Source: Psilocybe azurescens
Taxonomy: Eukaryota; Basidiomycota; Agaricomycetes; Agaricales; Agrocybaceae
Direction: 5' to 3'
Assembly: GCA_023853785.1 (NCBI GenBank)
Contig: JAJIRX010000160.1
Span: 1-64,000 of the forward strand
DNA: 64,000 bases
Shown: positions 33,216-45,703 of the stretch, in pieces
Numbering within the stretch: the stretch's first letter is position 1
How the letters are laid out: each line of letters begins with the position of its first letter
Notes under the pieces: generated by a model
The model's input: only the letters and a program-made list of their open reading frames with translations
Told to the model about the DNA's origin: nothing
The model's database searches: none
Translations under genes and position numbers: made by a program

Positions 33216-34348
33216 AGGAAGGAGAAGTGAACCTGTACGTAACACCTCTAAATGAACGTTGACCGTTCTGGGTATTACATCGAGGGCACACGCTCTAGTA
33301 TAGTGTGGAGATTTATCGAATAGATTGCAAAACTTTTTCACTGCAATCGGTAATGGTGCATAGTGTGGCTTTGGTAATGAGAAGCGTCGAAGTTTAACGG
33401 GTGGTCGTTGAATCAAGGATTTTGACACATTGTAATCTTTCCAGGTATGCCGTAAAATCCAACTAATATCATTGCGAGGAGGAAGATCAATATAAAGTGG
33501 TTTGAAGCGAGAAGAAATGGCGGTGGAATCGGCGATAAAATCTTGCATGTCGTCGTGGTCCTCTAAAGATATAGGTACCCTCCTAGGCGCAGGCTTAAAT
33601 TTATCTTGGAGTTCTGATGAAGTCCTCCCACTTTGCATCTTGTTGTTTCGCCAGGTTCGCAAGGTTCTTCGTATTTCCCTGTGCTTCTCGGCCAACATCT
33701 ACGAAATTGTCTTATTAATAAAAGTGCACTAACAATATATGTTAAGATAGCGCTTGCCTGTGATTTGACCTTCGAGAAATTGCGCAATCGGTCTAATTCG
33801 ACAGGAGGCAATCGTGTCGCAACAGGTACGTTGGAAGGGCTGATGACCTCGATCACCGGAATTGCGAAAACAAAGCTCGTCTTGTCTGAGCCAAAAACAG
33901 GAGGAATAGTGGCCAATCCGGGGGTGTTGTTGAACCATTTGGTACCTCCCATCGGGAAACCAAAATTACTGCCCAGGACGCCTAGTTCTTCGAAGTTTTT
34001 TGCACCCCCAAATGTAGTCAGAAGGAAAACTTCATAAGTCTGTCCAGCTACATGTCTATTGACAACGCAGAAGCGCTTCGGCTTCTTCATATTTATTGGC
34101 ATTTCTGAAGAATCGATCTTGACACCCATGTCAATAAGAGAAAGCCAGAAGGCTACCTCAATGCTTCCATCGCATGAAGCTATTTGCCCAGGTTCGAATT
34201 TGCGTTTCCGGTGATAACGATGTAAAGCATTGTAGTATAGGTTTATATGTTGAGCGCGGATCTGTTCCCAAGTGAGATCAACCCCAACCACTGGAAGTTT
34301 TCTATTAGTCGATTGGGCAAAGAGCGAATGACTGTCAAGAAAGCTCAC
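33186..34348 (-). CDS. Unknown basidiomycete-type protein, two exons
   Basis: Exon 1 (34348-33758) reads MSFLDSHSLFAQSTNRK, then VGVDLTWEQIRAQHINLYYNALHRYHRKRKF and FEELGVLGSNFGFPMGG. Exon 2 (from 33698) reads MLAEKHREIRRTLRTWRNNKM and ends at 33186. The intron 33757-33699 begins GCAAGC and ends TAG, a GC-AG type; a weak upstream GT donor could be used instead. The total is ~367 residues with no signal peptide or clear membrane segment. I do not recognise the family. The basic helix-like segment at the exon 2 start is notable. It converges on CSN8. Confidence 0.65.
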
Positions 34349-34820
34349 CGGAAGTCATGGAGCTCTATGGCAATTCCAATAAAATCGTTTAATAGTTGCC
34401 GGCCTTAGCTTTTTGACATGTCTTATGCATCATGAAGCCATCTGGAAGGGATTATTGAAGCACCACCTGTGATACTTGGTGAATAGGTTAGAAACAAGAG
34501 AATAAGTTGCAATACTTTTTCTGACATATGCTGACGTAATGACAGCAGCAGTGCCATGATGGCTACTAGGACCCTCAACACTTGGCCTCAACCACTTGCC
34601 ATCAAGTTGATTTAGCAACGTTCTTGTGACCACTCTCTGCTCCTTACTCACCCTGCAAAGTCTCTGCTGTACTGGTCTCTTTTGTCCTCTTACGAGCTAT
34701 AATTGTTTATTACAAACTACTTCAGGCGTTAAACTTGTTAGCCATCGACGGGATTCAAGCAATCTTTGCTGCCCCTGTTCAAGGTCTATATTTCTTCTTC
34801 CTTTGTTTCTGCGTCAAAAT
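34349..34820. other. Divergent intergenic region
   Basis: Lies between the unknown minus-strand gene and the plus-strand UBLCP1 gene and presumably carries both promoters. No coding exon can be supported. Confidence 0.45.
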
Positions 34821-36556
34821 ATGGACGTCGATGAGCATGATCGTACTTTTAAACCATCAACAGAGGTTAGTGCTATAAGTCATCTAAACGCACCTCATGC
34901 ACATTCCTTTTTGTCTTGCAGGTACCTAACCAACTTGTTGAAGAGCGTTGGACAGAATTACATTTTACATGGGCATCCAAATCCTACAAGATAGAAGTAC
35001 CGGATTCAGACAGGTATATATAAATGCAACTCGTGGCCTTTGTTGCTCAATAGTGCGGAAGACTTTACGACCTCAAGACAGCTATATATTCTCTCACAAA
35101 GGTTCCAACAGAACGCCAAAAGATCCTCGGTTTTGTCAAAGGAAAATTGCCTCCTGATCAAGTTAGAATGTGAGTGACTTGGGCTTAGCCTCTGCTCTCT
35201 TCCGTGAGCAATTGATTGATGAAATTATCAATTTTGTGAATGTCAGCTCAGAGCTGCCAATTTTGCCCACGAAAAAGTTCACTGTTATTGGGACACCTGA
35301 AGGAGATGAAATCAAAGATCCCTCCCGTTGGTTACCTCTCGTCTCTTTGTTCAGCCACTGACACCGCTACTTTAGAGCTCGAATCGCTTCCAGATGTAAT
35401 AAATGACCTTGATGTCGATTTTACGGAAAATATGGTGGCCAGTAATCGTTACCAACACGACGCAAGGAACATCCGCAAAGTGCATGAAGCCATCAAAAAT
35501 CTAAGCGTTAATATCATTCATCCACTGCGCAAGGGGAAAAAACTTCTGGTTCTCGATATCGATTACAGTCAGTTTGGTCATGGCATAAGCATGTAGCAAC
35601 ATCTGACGGACTTTTGCAGCGATTCTAGATACGAAACCACTAACTTCTGGGAGTCTTCCACCTGCAGAATGTGCAAGACCTGGTCTTCATGAATTTCTTG
35701 AAGCAATTTATCCATATTATGATAGTAAGTAACTCTAGAGGACTCTTTCATCTTTACCCTACCTAATGATCAAACTATAGTTTGCATATGGTATTTCAGA
35801 CCAACGTATTCGAGACGAACAAGTACATTTCTTGACATCGATTACAGGTCGCAAACGAGTTGGATATGGCTAGAAACCAAATTGGTTGAGTTGGGCATGA
35901 TCGGAGCTCAAAGAAACTACGAGGTACAGTTGAAGTGTTGCTTGACATTGTCCCGTCTTACTGTTTCTCCAGATATCTTTTGGTATAAATTCAAGTTGCA
36001 TCATGCCTGTCCGTCTTTGATCGCTCAGTCCACCCCCTCTAGTTCTTGACAAGACATGCATGTTCACAGTTTTCACAGAAAGAGATAATAAGCCATGGAC
36101 ACACTCAGTCAAGGCATTACAAATTATCTGGAGTCATTTTCCTCAATTGTGAGTTCCTCCATTCAGTACACCAAATCGTGTACAATAACATGATTATTCT
36201 TAGTAATGCTACCAGTACTATTCATGTCGATGATCTGGTAAGCTTACGGTAAGACGGCTTCCCAACTGTTAACTCTTCCTTGTTTCAGAGTCGCAACTTC
36301 GCATTGAACCCGAAGGAGGGTCTCAAGATATCTGCTTTCAAGAATGCCCACACTCCTGAAGCTTGGGCAGATAGGGAGCTCTATAAACTGGCTCGTTATA
36401 TGATCCACATTGCTAATGTCGACGATTTCACGACCCTATCGCATAAAGTTCGTAAGGGCTGCTCTTTACTTTACTTGATAACTCGAGGATACATATTGAC
36501 GTTTCAAATATTAGAACTGGAAAAGTATTGTGAAACACCTACCAGGGTCGTCATGA
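34821..36556 (+). CDS. UBLCP1-like nuclear phosphatase (ubiquitin-like plus HAD/FCP domain)
   Basis: UBLCP1 dephosphorylates nuclear 26S proteasome subunits. Start MDVDEHDRTFKP. The N-terminal ubiquitin-like fold covers LHFTWASKSYKIEV, LYDLKTAIYSLTKVPTERQKI and KKFTVIGTPEGDEI. The HAD domain then shows KGKKLLVLDIDYT(ILD), the DxDxT nucleophile motif, split by an intron at the Thr codon (35569). GSLPPAECARPGLHEFLEA, CIWSQTSWIWLETKL, DKTCMFTV and STIHVDDLSRNFALNP (the DD motif) follow. The protein ends WKSIVKHLPGSS. About nine introns are present. The joint near 35015-35060 does not phase cleanly. Confidence 0.93.
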
Positions 36557-37076
36557 TGTTTCTAAACAAATATGTGAAGCCATGCGACCCTTGTTTCAAG
36601 ATATCTTTTGTGATCCTATCTCAAAGATCTCACCGGTTAAACTTATAATCATCTGAGGAGTATACACATACTCTAGTAGATAGTAGTGCAGACCATATGT
36701 ACAGACTAATATGAGCATGGGGCTATAATCTATATTCAAATGAACAAATGAAGTTATGCCTGAGCAAGCCCTGAGCTGAGATCTTACTTACGGCAACTGC
36801 ATTTAGAGAGTTGATCGGATAGATGACCCCAACGTAACCCACATCATGCAAAACTCCGGATGGGCAGATCTCGTTGAAGACGTACGTATAGCCGCTCCTG
36901 GCCACTTCCGACTCAATCACACCCTTGCAAAGCGCTCGGTCCTTGGATCTTGCCTTTTAACGGAACTGTCAACGGCCCTCTTATAATTGGACGATTGGAC
37001 AACGCTAAGAGTTACATACCTCGTTTCGGAATAATCACATTCCTCAAGATGCGCTGAGAGCCACCGGCTTAATTAA
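36557..37076. other. Intergenic region
   Basis: About 520 bp between two plus-strand genes. Holds the promoter of the Nudix gene. No supported feature is seen. Confidence 0.45.
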
Positions 37077-38392
37077 ATGCACTATATCCGCAACCGCGTT
37101 CCAACTGGCAGTATATCTCCTAGGGCTCTGTTTTTGGGCGTCCTTTCCCGAGCTTATAGACCCACACTTAACGCCTTGATGTCGAGTCAGACCTCAACAA
37201 TGACCACCTCGAGAACAGCTGCACCACCCCGACCCTCAGCAAGTTTGGTTGTGGTGAACGAACGGAATGAAATCTTACTAGTACACAGAAATCCTAAAGC
37301 CAGCTCTTTTGGTGGAATGCATGTAAGTCCCTTGCAGTCTGTTCTTTATCGGATATGTGGGACGACGGTCATGTTCCTTTCGCTTTAGGTATTTCCAGGC
37401 GGAAATCTAGACAAGAATCAAGACGATTCCCTAGTGATGACCGCAATACGGGAAACATTTGAAGAATCTGGCTTACTGCTGGCTTCTTCCTTCTCTTCCT
37501 GTGAACTTCCGAGCGATTCAGTGCTAGATGAAGCACGTCATGCTATACACCAACAGAAACTACGGTTCCAGCAGTTTCTCTCATCTCATAATCTCCAAGC
37601 CGATGCAAGTTCATTATTGCCATTTACCCAATGGATAACCCCAGTGGGTCCTCCAAAGTAAGTTCTGTCTACCACTTACCACCATATCGGCTAAATATAT
37701 TTTCCATAAATCTAGACGCTTTCATACCCAATTCTTTGTGGCTTTCCTCCCAAAGACACCCTCATCGGGTTTCTCGTCGGGAGCTAAGCAAGAAGGGATA
37801 CCAAAGCATGGTGAGTTTCTGCTTTCTCAGAATGGCTTAGCCTCGATGTTCGTAATTTATCTGGAATTTGCTCTGACTGTCATTCCATTCATAACCCAGA
37901 TGGAGGCCAAGAAGTCATTGAAGCGCGCTTCTTGCATCCCAAAAAAGCCCTGGATGAATGTCGCGAAGGGAAAATAAGTGTGATGCCACCACAGTACTAT
38001 ATTTTATCAACTCTGGCGGATATCTTGGAAGGGTCCGTGAACACCGCTGATCAGCGAACGAAAGTGAAAACACTCTCAGAAGGTCTATTTGGACGGATGT
38101 TGATCAATCCTCGCAAACTCGGTGAAGATCCCAAAGGGCGGTCGATTCTAACATATGAAGGCGACGAGACCCGGGGAGGGTCGAAAGGACGGCTTCACCG
38201 GGCACTCGTGAAGCTCAATATCGGTGTAAGTTCTTTTTTTGCCTCACTTTGTTTTCGGGATGCGAGACGCTTGCTTATATGTACCACATCTACATAATCT
38301 AGTCAGCCAACGAGATCTCGTTGATACGTAACTTTGATGTTTTCTCGGAGATCGAAGCCAAGGCATTTACACATTTAGATGCGAAACTCTAG
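37077..38392 (+). CDS. NUDT19-like Nudix hydrolase
   Basis: A probable CoA or acyl-CoA diphosphatase. The N-terminus MHYIRNRVPTGSISPRA is Arg-rich and lacks acids, like a mitochondrial presequence; an in-frame internal Met precedes SSQTSTMTTS. The Nudix fold reads SLVVVNERNEILLVHRNP, VFPGGNLD (exon junction) and the box core AIRETFEESGLLL (REx2EExG). These match the NUDT19 group, as do the long insert after the box and the FTQWITPVGPPKRFHTQFFVA strand. The C-terminal part reads LHPKKALDEC and MPPQYYILSTL. The last exon gives SANEISLIRNFDVF and ends at 38392. Introns are phase-consistent. Confidence 0.9.
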
Positions 38393-39131
38393 CGTCATCT
38401 GGATCGGCCAGGCTCAAGTGTTCATCTACCAGCACCCTATATATATTCAATCAATTCTATGCTTTTATGCTGGTTCATTGTGATCACCTGAAATGGTAAC
38501 ACTTGGTCAACATGAACGTTCAATACAACCTATCACCCAACGTCTCGGGAAAATAAATTACATATGTGCTATCTACTTGGCTCAGTCAAAACGAGTAATA
38601 GTATGTACCAGGTTGTAAAGTGTATTGCAAATTGTATTGGTATTACTATCAGTGGTTTCTGTTCACGACACACGTCTTACGTTCTTTGAATTTGTGCCGT
38701 TTTGAATGGGTTAGAACTTCAAGGTAGCCCTGCAACGTCCGTATCGTTGCCACATCAGATCAGCTGCCATCTTTTATGCACAGGCAATGGCGGCACCTGG
38801 GGCAAGATCAAAAGCAAGATGGGGTAGACAGGCACGAACGCTCGGGGGAGCCATTCACTGGAACTCATTCGGATCCGATATTCCGCTAATCAGTGGAACT
38901 TAAATGTAAATACAATTCAAAGGCAGAGTAGCTAGCACGTATGGATACAGTAGAAGTCACGAAAGAAGACGAGGCTAGGGAAATGTCAAGTAAGGAAGGC
39001 TACAGTTTGGGTATTACCAATTAGTGTGTATTAAATAATGAAAATATGTAGAGGGAAAAAACCCAGATGTACTGGATGGAAAAGAAGGGCACGGGGATCT
39101 AAGTCGAAAGTCGAGCAGGCATAACACACGT
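38393..39131. other. Convergent intergenic region
   Basis: About 740 bp between the 3' ends of the Nudix gene and the esterase gene. Mostly AT-rich and probably two 3' untranslated regions. Nothing else is recognised. Confidence 0.45.
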
Positions 39132-41082
39132 TTACTCGTGATAGAATTGGTAGTCGTATTGGACAGCCTCACCCCAGAAGCTTGGGCTGCACGCTCCTAG
39201 GGCAACTTTACCTGCCCCTCCGAGGACAAGAGCATTCACGTCGGAGTTTGTGGCCTTAGACCAGGTGGCAACACCAGCTGTATTCGGATTGCCATTGGTA
39301 AGGAATGCTTTGTATCGTTTCTGGATTTCCGTTGTAAGAGCCGACTGAGCACTGTTGGGATTTGACACAGTGCCGAACTAGAGGAAGAAAAGAATTAGGA
39401 ACACATGACAGTTGCACGGTAGGAGTGGAGAACACATGCCACTATTTGTATGTCGTCTTGATGGCACACAACACCTGGCGTAAGGCAGTACGGGACAATT
39501 TCGTTGCCTGGGTAAGAAGCACCAACGACAAACTCTCCTACATATGCAGTACCGCCGTGTTGAACCCAGCTCCTAGCAAAGGTCCAACCGGAGCACTTCC
39601 AAAGGTAATCTGTCCCGATCGTTTGAAGTTGAACACGAGCATCGACAGAGCCATTCACGCCAGGTACTGCAGCGTAAAGAGGCGAGGCGATAATAACGTC
39701 AGTGCGTGCCTCGCCAAAAGTATCATCGCAAACGTAGGGGAAAGTCTCTTCTGGAAGGGGGTTTGGAAAGGCGCTATAGATAGCAAATGCGGCTTCTTGG
39801 GTGACAGAAGTCACCAATACAGGTTTGGTCACCGTTGGGAATGGCCCTGTAGAGTCTAATGGGGCGGTGATGAGGGAACCATCAAGGACTGGCCTAATAG
39901 GAACATTGCGACCCGTAGCCGGGTCTAGATTGAATGCGTTCCCCAGAAGATCGTCTTGGGTATCTAGAATGGTATCCAGAGACAGAGCATTCAAGCAATT
40001 AGAGTCCGACGAAGCGCAACCTGTTTGCTCATTGAAGTAATTCTGGAGGGTTGTTTGGGTTTTTGAGCTCAAAAATCCAAAATTCTGCCGGCAAGCTATA
40101 AGATTCTTTTCATGTTCAAGGATCTATATTGACATACCATAGGATCAGACTGTATGATCGCAGATTTGAACAAGGAGGAGGCCGAAGGCGTGGCGAGAAG
40201 GGCTCGAATCATGGTGGCGCCGCTACTTTGGCCAGCGAGAGTGACCTTCGTAGTGCTTCCGCCGAATGCAGGGATAATCTTCTTCACAAACTGAAGTGCG
40301 TTGATCACATCTTTGACGGCAAGATTGGCTGCGCCGCTAGGTGCCATGAAACCCAACTATAAACAAATATGATGAGAAGACAATACATCAGAGAGCAAAA
40401 TACATACAGCTCCCAGGCGGTATTGGACAGTAATTACAATTGAGTCTGTGGCAATTGCAAGCTTCGAGCCATCTAATCCAGGCCCAGTCGCTGACCCAAC
40501 GATGAAAGAACCGCCATGAATCCTGAATAAAACATAAGCACCACGTAGACTGAATGACTGGAAGATAGTAAACAAACCAAACAAGGACGGGTGCATTACT
40601 AGTTACCGTTAAAGACTGTGGTACGTATAGGACCATAGACAGACAGTCCTCAGAGAATGCGGAGTCATCGACATCTGGTTGCGGGCAAGCTAGAGGCAAA
40701 CTAGAGGCGTTGGTGAATCCGTTTCTGAATGAAAAAAAAAAAATGAAAAAAAGATCAGATAGTTTTCATTTGCGGGAGTGAGCTGTACTTACGGAAGATT
40801 CCAGGTAGCAGCGATGGTCGAAGGACCCCATCTAGGTGCAGAAGCATACTTCACGGGGAACCTATAAGCTCCATCGACATCTGTGGTACCCTTTGCCGTC
40901 CCAATAGGAGTGGATCTGGTAAGTGCAGCAGTTCCTGCCAACGGACATAAATACTTCTTGAAGATAGGAAGTTGGCATAGGATTTTACTGGGATCAAACG
41001 GGCGAACAATGAGGGGTTGTGCAGGTATAGCAAGAACGGAAGAGGAGAGGGAGAAGAGGGCAATATAAGTAGAGAAGAGCAT
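39132..41082 (-). CDS. Secreted type-B carboxylesterase/lipase
   Basis: An alpha/beta-hydrolase that cleaves carboxylic esters outside the cell. The signal peptide MLFSTYIALFSLSSSVLAIPA is plain. Conserved blocks, in order, are APRWGPSTIAATWNLP, DDSAFSEDCLSMVLYVP (family Cys), IHGGSFIVGSA (oxyanion hole), TVQYRLGA, LGFMAPSGAANLAVKD, the nucleophile elbow LAGQSSGA (catalytic Ser) and SLFKSAIIQSDP. The C-terminal half contains GTDYLWKCSGWTFARSW and AYVGEFV, and ends YDYQFYHE. About five introns are present; no frameshift was seen. The substrate cannot be told from sequence; sterol, lipid or plant esters are all possible. Confidence 0.94.
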
Positions 41083-42842
41083 TATGAAGGGAGAGATTTG
41101 CCAAAGAATGTATGTCGCGAATCAACGCGGTTTTATAGAGTAAGAAACAAGTGAGAGGATTGAGAAAATCAAACATGTTCAGCAGTCAGGACAATGATAG
41201 GAAAGCTTCGTCCTATTCGGGGAACCGCCCATCCACATTCGGTATAGACTTTGTTCCTTTTTAGGTTTCAACTACGCGCCCCACTATTCCCGCTGATTTG
41301 TCCCTTGTTTGCCCCTGCCAGAACCATCAGAATCACTCTCTATAATTACAACTACACATGCTCCCAGTATTCCTCTTTTTCAAATCAAATACACCTGGCA
41401 GCATGACTTCGCTTCGCCTCGGAAGAATCATGTTGCCTGACTGCACCGACAACTCTCCTATAGAACAAAGCTCAAGTTAGTTTCCAGGAAACATCGTCAA
41501 GCAGCTCGTCTGTCTCTCTGGGCGACAGTATATTTTGTCGGAAAGAGGGTCGGGACAACCGATGCTTCTCAGCACACGGTGCATTCCTCTCCCTAGTCTG
41601 ATTATTGTGTCTTTCCAGGCCTATCCAAGTCTGTCCGTCATGATACCATCGTGATCATCCGTGTCTTTTTTCGGCAGCTTTCATTTGCCAAGCAGCTGTG
41701 AACCCATGTAAATCTCGACAGAGCTCGAACCATCGGCCTGTGCATGTATCCACAAAGACCGACCCTTTCTATCTTAATCATCTGTTACTAGTCTTCATGC
41801 TGGTGGGACGACGCCTATTATGCTGAATGCGGATATACCCACTGTTTGTAGAGTAGAGGCGGCAATATTGCCGCCTCTGCTGCCTCTTTTTTCACTTTGA
41901 GGGGAGATCAAGGCTATGCCGCGTGCACACTCAACGGTCAGCGGTCAGCGGTCCCCATTGACCCAACCCGAAGTATAACAGATCCCAATATAACCTCCAT
42001 TCTCAACAAAGATTCAGCTGTACACATGGACTTTCTTTGATGCTATGCTATGCTACGGCGGGGCCTTCCCGTGATTTTCATTATTACCACAAAACATGCG
42101 GATCCTAGCATGACAAGACTACAATAAAAGATAGATGTTAACAGGAATAAGGGACTTTGACAAGCGTAGCAAGATACATAAGGATATGTACATAGTTCAA
42201 GCTCGATCAATGCTTGGAAAGAAGGTATTGCTGAAACCAAGACACTCACGATGGAGAACAAGGGCGCAAAGTCTTTGTAAATCATCCAAGACGATTGAGT
42301 GTAAGTTTTTGGTAAGTCTGTACATAGCAGGCTTTGCCATCGTCAATAATAGGGCGTTTCACAGTCGCATTTTCTGGCTGTTTTTGAGTCGTTTTTCAAT
42401 GCCTTTTTGATTGAAAAAATCATAAAAAACGGCACCCTCGTGAAAACCCTCGGAACGGCTACATTTTTGTGTGGTCCCTTTTGACAGTGGAGTGCGCCAA
42501 AAAAAAGCGAAAAAAAGCGAAAAACGAACGAAAAATGATGTAAAAGGAGGGTAGGAGCTATTTTTGAGATGTCAAAAAATCAAAAACAGAGCACAGTAAG
42601 TAACTTAGATGTAACAGGAATGTAAATGGCTTGTACAAGCTAAGGTATGATAATGTGAACAGACACAAGTTTTGACTGATGACAACTATGAGGCCTATGT
42701 CACGTGTTTATCTCCATTGTTTGTACATCCAAATCATTGCCAAACAGAAATAATGACGCCGTCGCGCCGCTCTCCACATCGGGCAACCCATTCGACGCGA
42801 ATAAACGCGACCTCCTCAACCTTACTTGTAGATTCCGGTATT
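41083..42842. other. Long divergent intergenic region with palindrome and A/T-run tract
   Basis: No ORF here has coding character. Two structures stand out: a 24 bp perfect palindrome at 41855-41878, and a stretch at about 42370-42600 full of A5-A8 and T5-T6 runs with repeated GCGAAAAA words. GGTCAGC repeats lie near 41938-41950. Promoters of the esterase and CWF19-like genes must be here. Confidence 0.6.
41855..41878. repeat. 24 bp perfect palindrome
   Basis: The half-site is AGAGGCGGCAAT followed at once by its exact inverted copy, with no spacer. It lies ~770 bp upstream of the secreted esterase start and ~965 bp upstream of the CWF19-like gene. It could be a binding site for a dimeric regulator or simply a cruciform-prone sequence. 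Confidence 0.8.
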
Positions 42843-45541
42843 ATGACGTCGACAACAACGAAAATGTGAGTATTTATTTTTAAAAAACAGGATGATTCCT
42901 CTCAAGATCTCTCTATAGATTGACTGTTGGGTCAGCGGCAGGTTCAATTCGTGATTTGTTTTCCAAAATCAAAGCTATAGACGCAAAACATGGCAAATTT
43001 GATCTTGTGCTATGTACAGGAGATTTCTTCGGACCTTTGAAAGCTCCAGAGGACATGTCGGAAGAAGTGGACGAAATTTCACTTCTATTAAACGGGAGTC
43101 TCGAGGGTGGGATTCTCCTTTGCCCGAGTTCTAGTTGAAGTCTTATTCTATTGTCTTGTAGCACCTTTGGAATGCTATGTGATGCAGGGAGAACAACCTT
43201 TGCCATCAAGCGTTGTTGAAAAGTTTGCGAAGACTGGAGGAGAACTGTGCAAGAATGTGTTCCTAATAAGTATGCACTATCTTTCTCGGTTTGTAGAGTT
43301 GACTGAGCACGACATATCTTTCTATAGGCAAGTCAGGTATTATTACAACTGCGAATGGACTCCGCATAGCCTGTTTAGGTGGAGCGTACGACCCAGCGAT
43401 ATTTAACTCGGCAGAAGCTGCACCCGTCCGTCCCCTCCTTCAACCCTCGATGCTAACTTTCTCATTCTCGAAATAACCAGGGATTTCTGTCACCCTTCTT
43501 CTCATACCATACAATCGATCGCCTGCTTTCAAACACGCTAGTGAAGAGCTCAAATTCCAGTCAGAGAAGCTACACTTCGCTTGCATCAATACAGGCGTCT
43601 GCATCTTCATCTCAACTTGTTGATATTCTTCTGACAAATGTGTGGCCCAACTTGATCACCCAATACTCATCTTCACCACTTCCTGATCCCCAACTCTCTG
43701 CCATTGGTGCCCCTCCACTGAATGATGTTATTCGGAAAACAAAACCCAGATATCACTTTGCCGCCGGTCCCTGCAGATTTTGGGAGAGAGAGCCCTATGC
43801 TTGGGAAGACGAAGAGGGTCGATTTTCTAGGTTCGTGAGCCTTGGTGCTTTTGGTGGGGATCCTGTTCAAGGAAAGAAACAGAGAGTGGGTAGATTTTTT
43901 CTTTTCCCGATGTTGAATTAATGGCCTTCGGGATCAGTGGTTTTATGCTTTCAGCATAAGTCCTATCACGTCAACGACTGCGCCGGCTGCTCGTCCCACA
44001 AATTTGACAAAAATCCTTTCCCCGAACCTTCATCACGCGCATTAAAACGCCCCTTGGATGTGGATGTGGATGCAGGAAGTGGCGAAAATTTTATCTTCGG
44101 AAATAATGTGCAACAGCCCATGAAGAGAAGTCGTGTCGGTTCGTCCCTCTGCCTCCAAATGCATAGCATCACTTTACCTATACTTTAATCATAGCCCAGC
44201 AAGGCGAACCAGGGAAACCCCCACCTGGGTATAAATGCCGGCGATGCGATTCTGTGGAGGTAAAGTCCGACAACAAAAGACAAGGCTCACATCTGACCTC
44301 GATGTCTAGCATTTCATAAATGATTGCCCAGAACGCACTAAGCCCCCGGATGATTATGTCTGCAAAATATGCAATGAGGTAAGCTTCTATCAAAATGTGA
44401 GGGCTATTTACTCATTCTTCGCCAGCCAGGGCACTTTGTTCGTGACTGTTCGACTAGGGATGCGAGAGGTGACACTGGTGGTAAAAAGCCCAAACCAGGC
44501 TACGTATGCCGCGCATGCGAAGCGAAGGACATTATCTTGAAGATTGCCTGGTAGCCAACCAAAGGCCACCGCAAGGCGAACGACGCGGTGGTAAACGCGG
44601 TCAACTCAAAGAAATTTCCAGTTAGTCTGTCACACAGTCGACTTTAATTCTAATACTGACAATCTCCCATTATTAGCCGATGAATGCTGGTTTTGTTTGT
44701 CCAATCCCAATCTTGCGTACGTCTTAGTTCTGCTCAAAGTAATCGACTCCTATAAATTTCTTATAGCAAACATCTTATTGTTGCAATCGGGACTGAGTGC
44801 TATGTCACTCTGCCCAAAGGCCAAATCATCCCCACTCAATCCTCGGCGGACCACGTCGACGTGCCAGGGGTGGTCACGTTCTAATTGTGCCCATCACGCA
44901 TTACCCAACCTATTCAACGATCCCACCTGATCTCGCCTCGCCGATTGTCGAAGAAACGGAGAAGTAAGCCATCTAACGTTCTATTTAATCTGTATACGTA
45001 CCAAACCCGACTTTACTTGATTTCCTTTCAGATTCAAATCCGCTCTGACGGCCATGTATGCTAAGTTTGGCACTGTTCCCGTCATCTTCGAAGTTGGGCG
45101 GCTATCGGCGAAAGGTGGACACGCTCACGTTCAAGTAGTTCCCATACCTCTACGACTGAAAGGCAAAGTAGAAGAAACTTTCATCAATGAAGGACGACCG
45201 CTTGGTATTGACTTTGAAGACGATCCTGAAGCTGCACTGGCGTCGTGTGCAAATGGCAGAGGAAGCTATTTCAAGGTTGATCTACCCGATGGGCGCAAGA
45301 TGGTGCACCTCCTGAAGGATGGGATTCCGTTTAATATACAGTTTGGAAGGTTCGTTGTTTTTAGTCATTATCGTATTCTATGACTCAGGTGTGATATTTC
45401 TCATTACAGGCAAGTCTTGGTATCATTGCTGGGTACGCCTGATCGAATAGATTGGAAGGCGTGCATGCTTCCAGAGGAGGAAGACAGAGCAGATGCTCAG
45501 GCATTCAAGGCTGCTTTTTCTCCTTTCAATCTTGATCTATG
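42843..45541 (+). CDS. CWF19L1/Drn1-like RNA lariat-processing factor with CCHC knuckles
   Basis: A spliceosome-associated protein that in yeast works with the debranching enzyme Dbr1. The start MTSTTTKM is followed by an intron, then LTVGSAAGSIRDLFSKI and KFDLVLCTGDFFG (metallophosphatase-like N-domain). TANGLRIACLGGAYDP and HFAAGPCRFWEREPY follow. Next are three zinc knuckles: CRRCDSVEHFINDC, CKICNEPGHFVRDC and CRACGSEGHYLEDC. The HIT-like CwfJ domain reads DECWFCLSNPNLAKHLIVAIG, HYPTY and GHAHVQVVPIPL. The C-terminal block ends FNLDL. The third knuckle needs one more G near 44518 to stay in frame. Many introns are present. Confidence 0.93.
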
Positions 45542-45703
45542 AAGATGGCTCCTCCTTCATCTTTGTATTCTTTTGCATAACGAACAGCAAGTACATTTCC
45601 CAAATACATTTACATATACATTCCAAATACATATGCGGATCAACTACATCGTCACATCTCGAAGTAGATCACAACTCCTCCGTCCAAATTATTCTAGAAG
45701 AGA

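Noticed and set aside
39362..39859. 165-residue plus-strand ORF within the esterase
   Set aside because: Antisense shadow; the minus frame contains the conserved esterase C-terminal half.
45585..45640. Repeated AATACAT words as a possible satellite
   Set aside because: Only a few irregular units in a 3' untranslated position; low-complexity sequence explains it.
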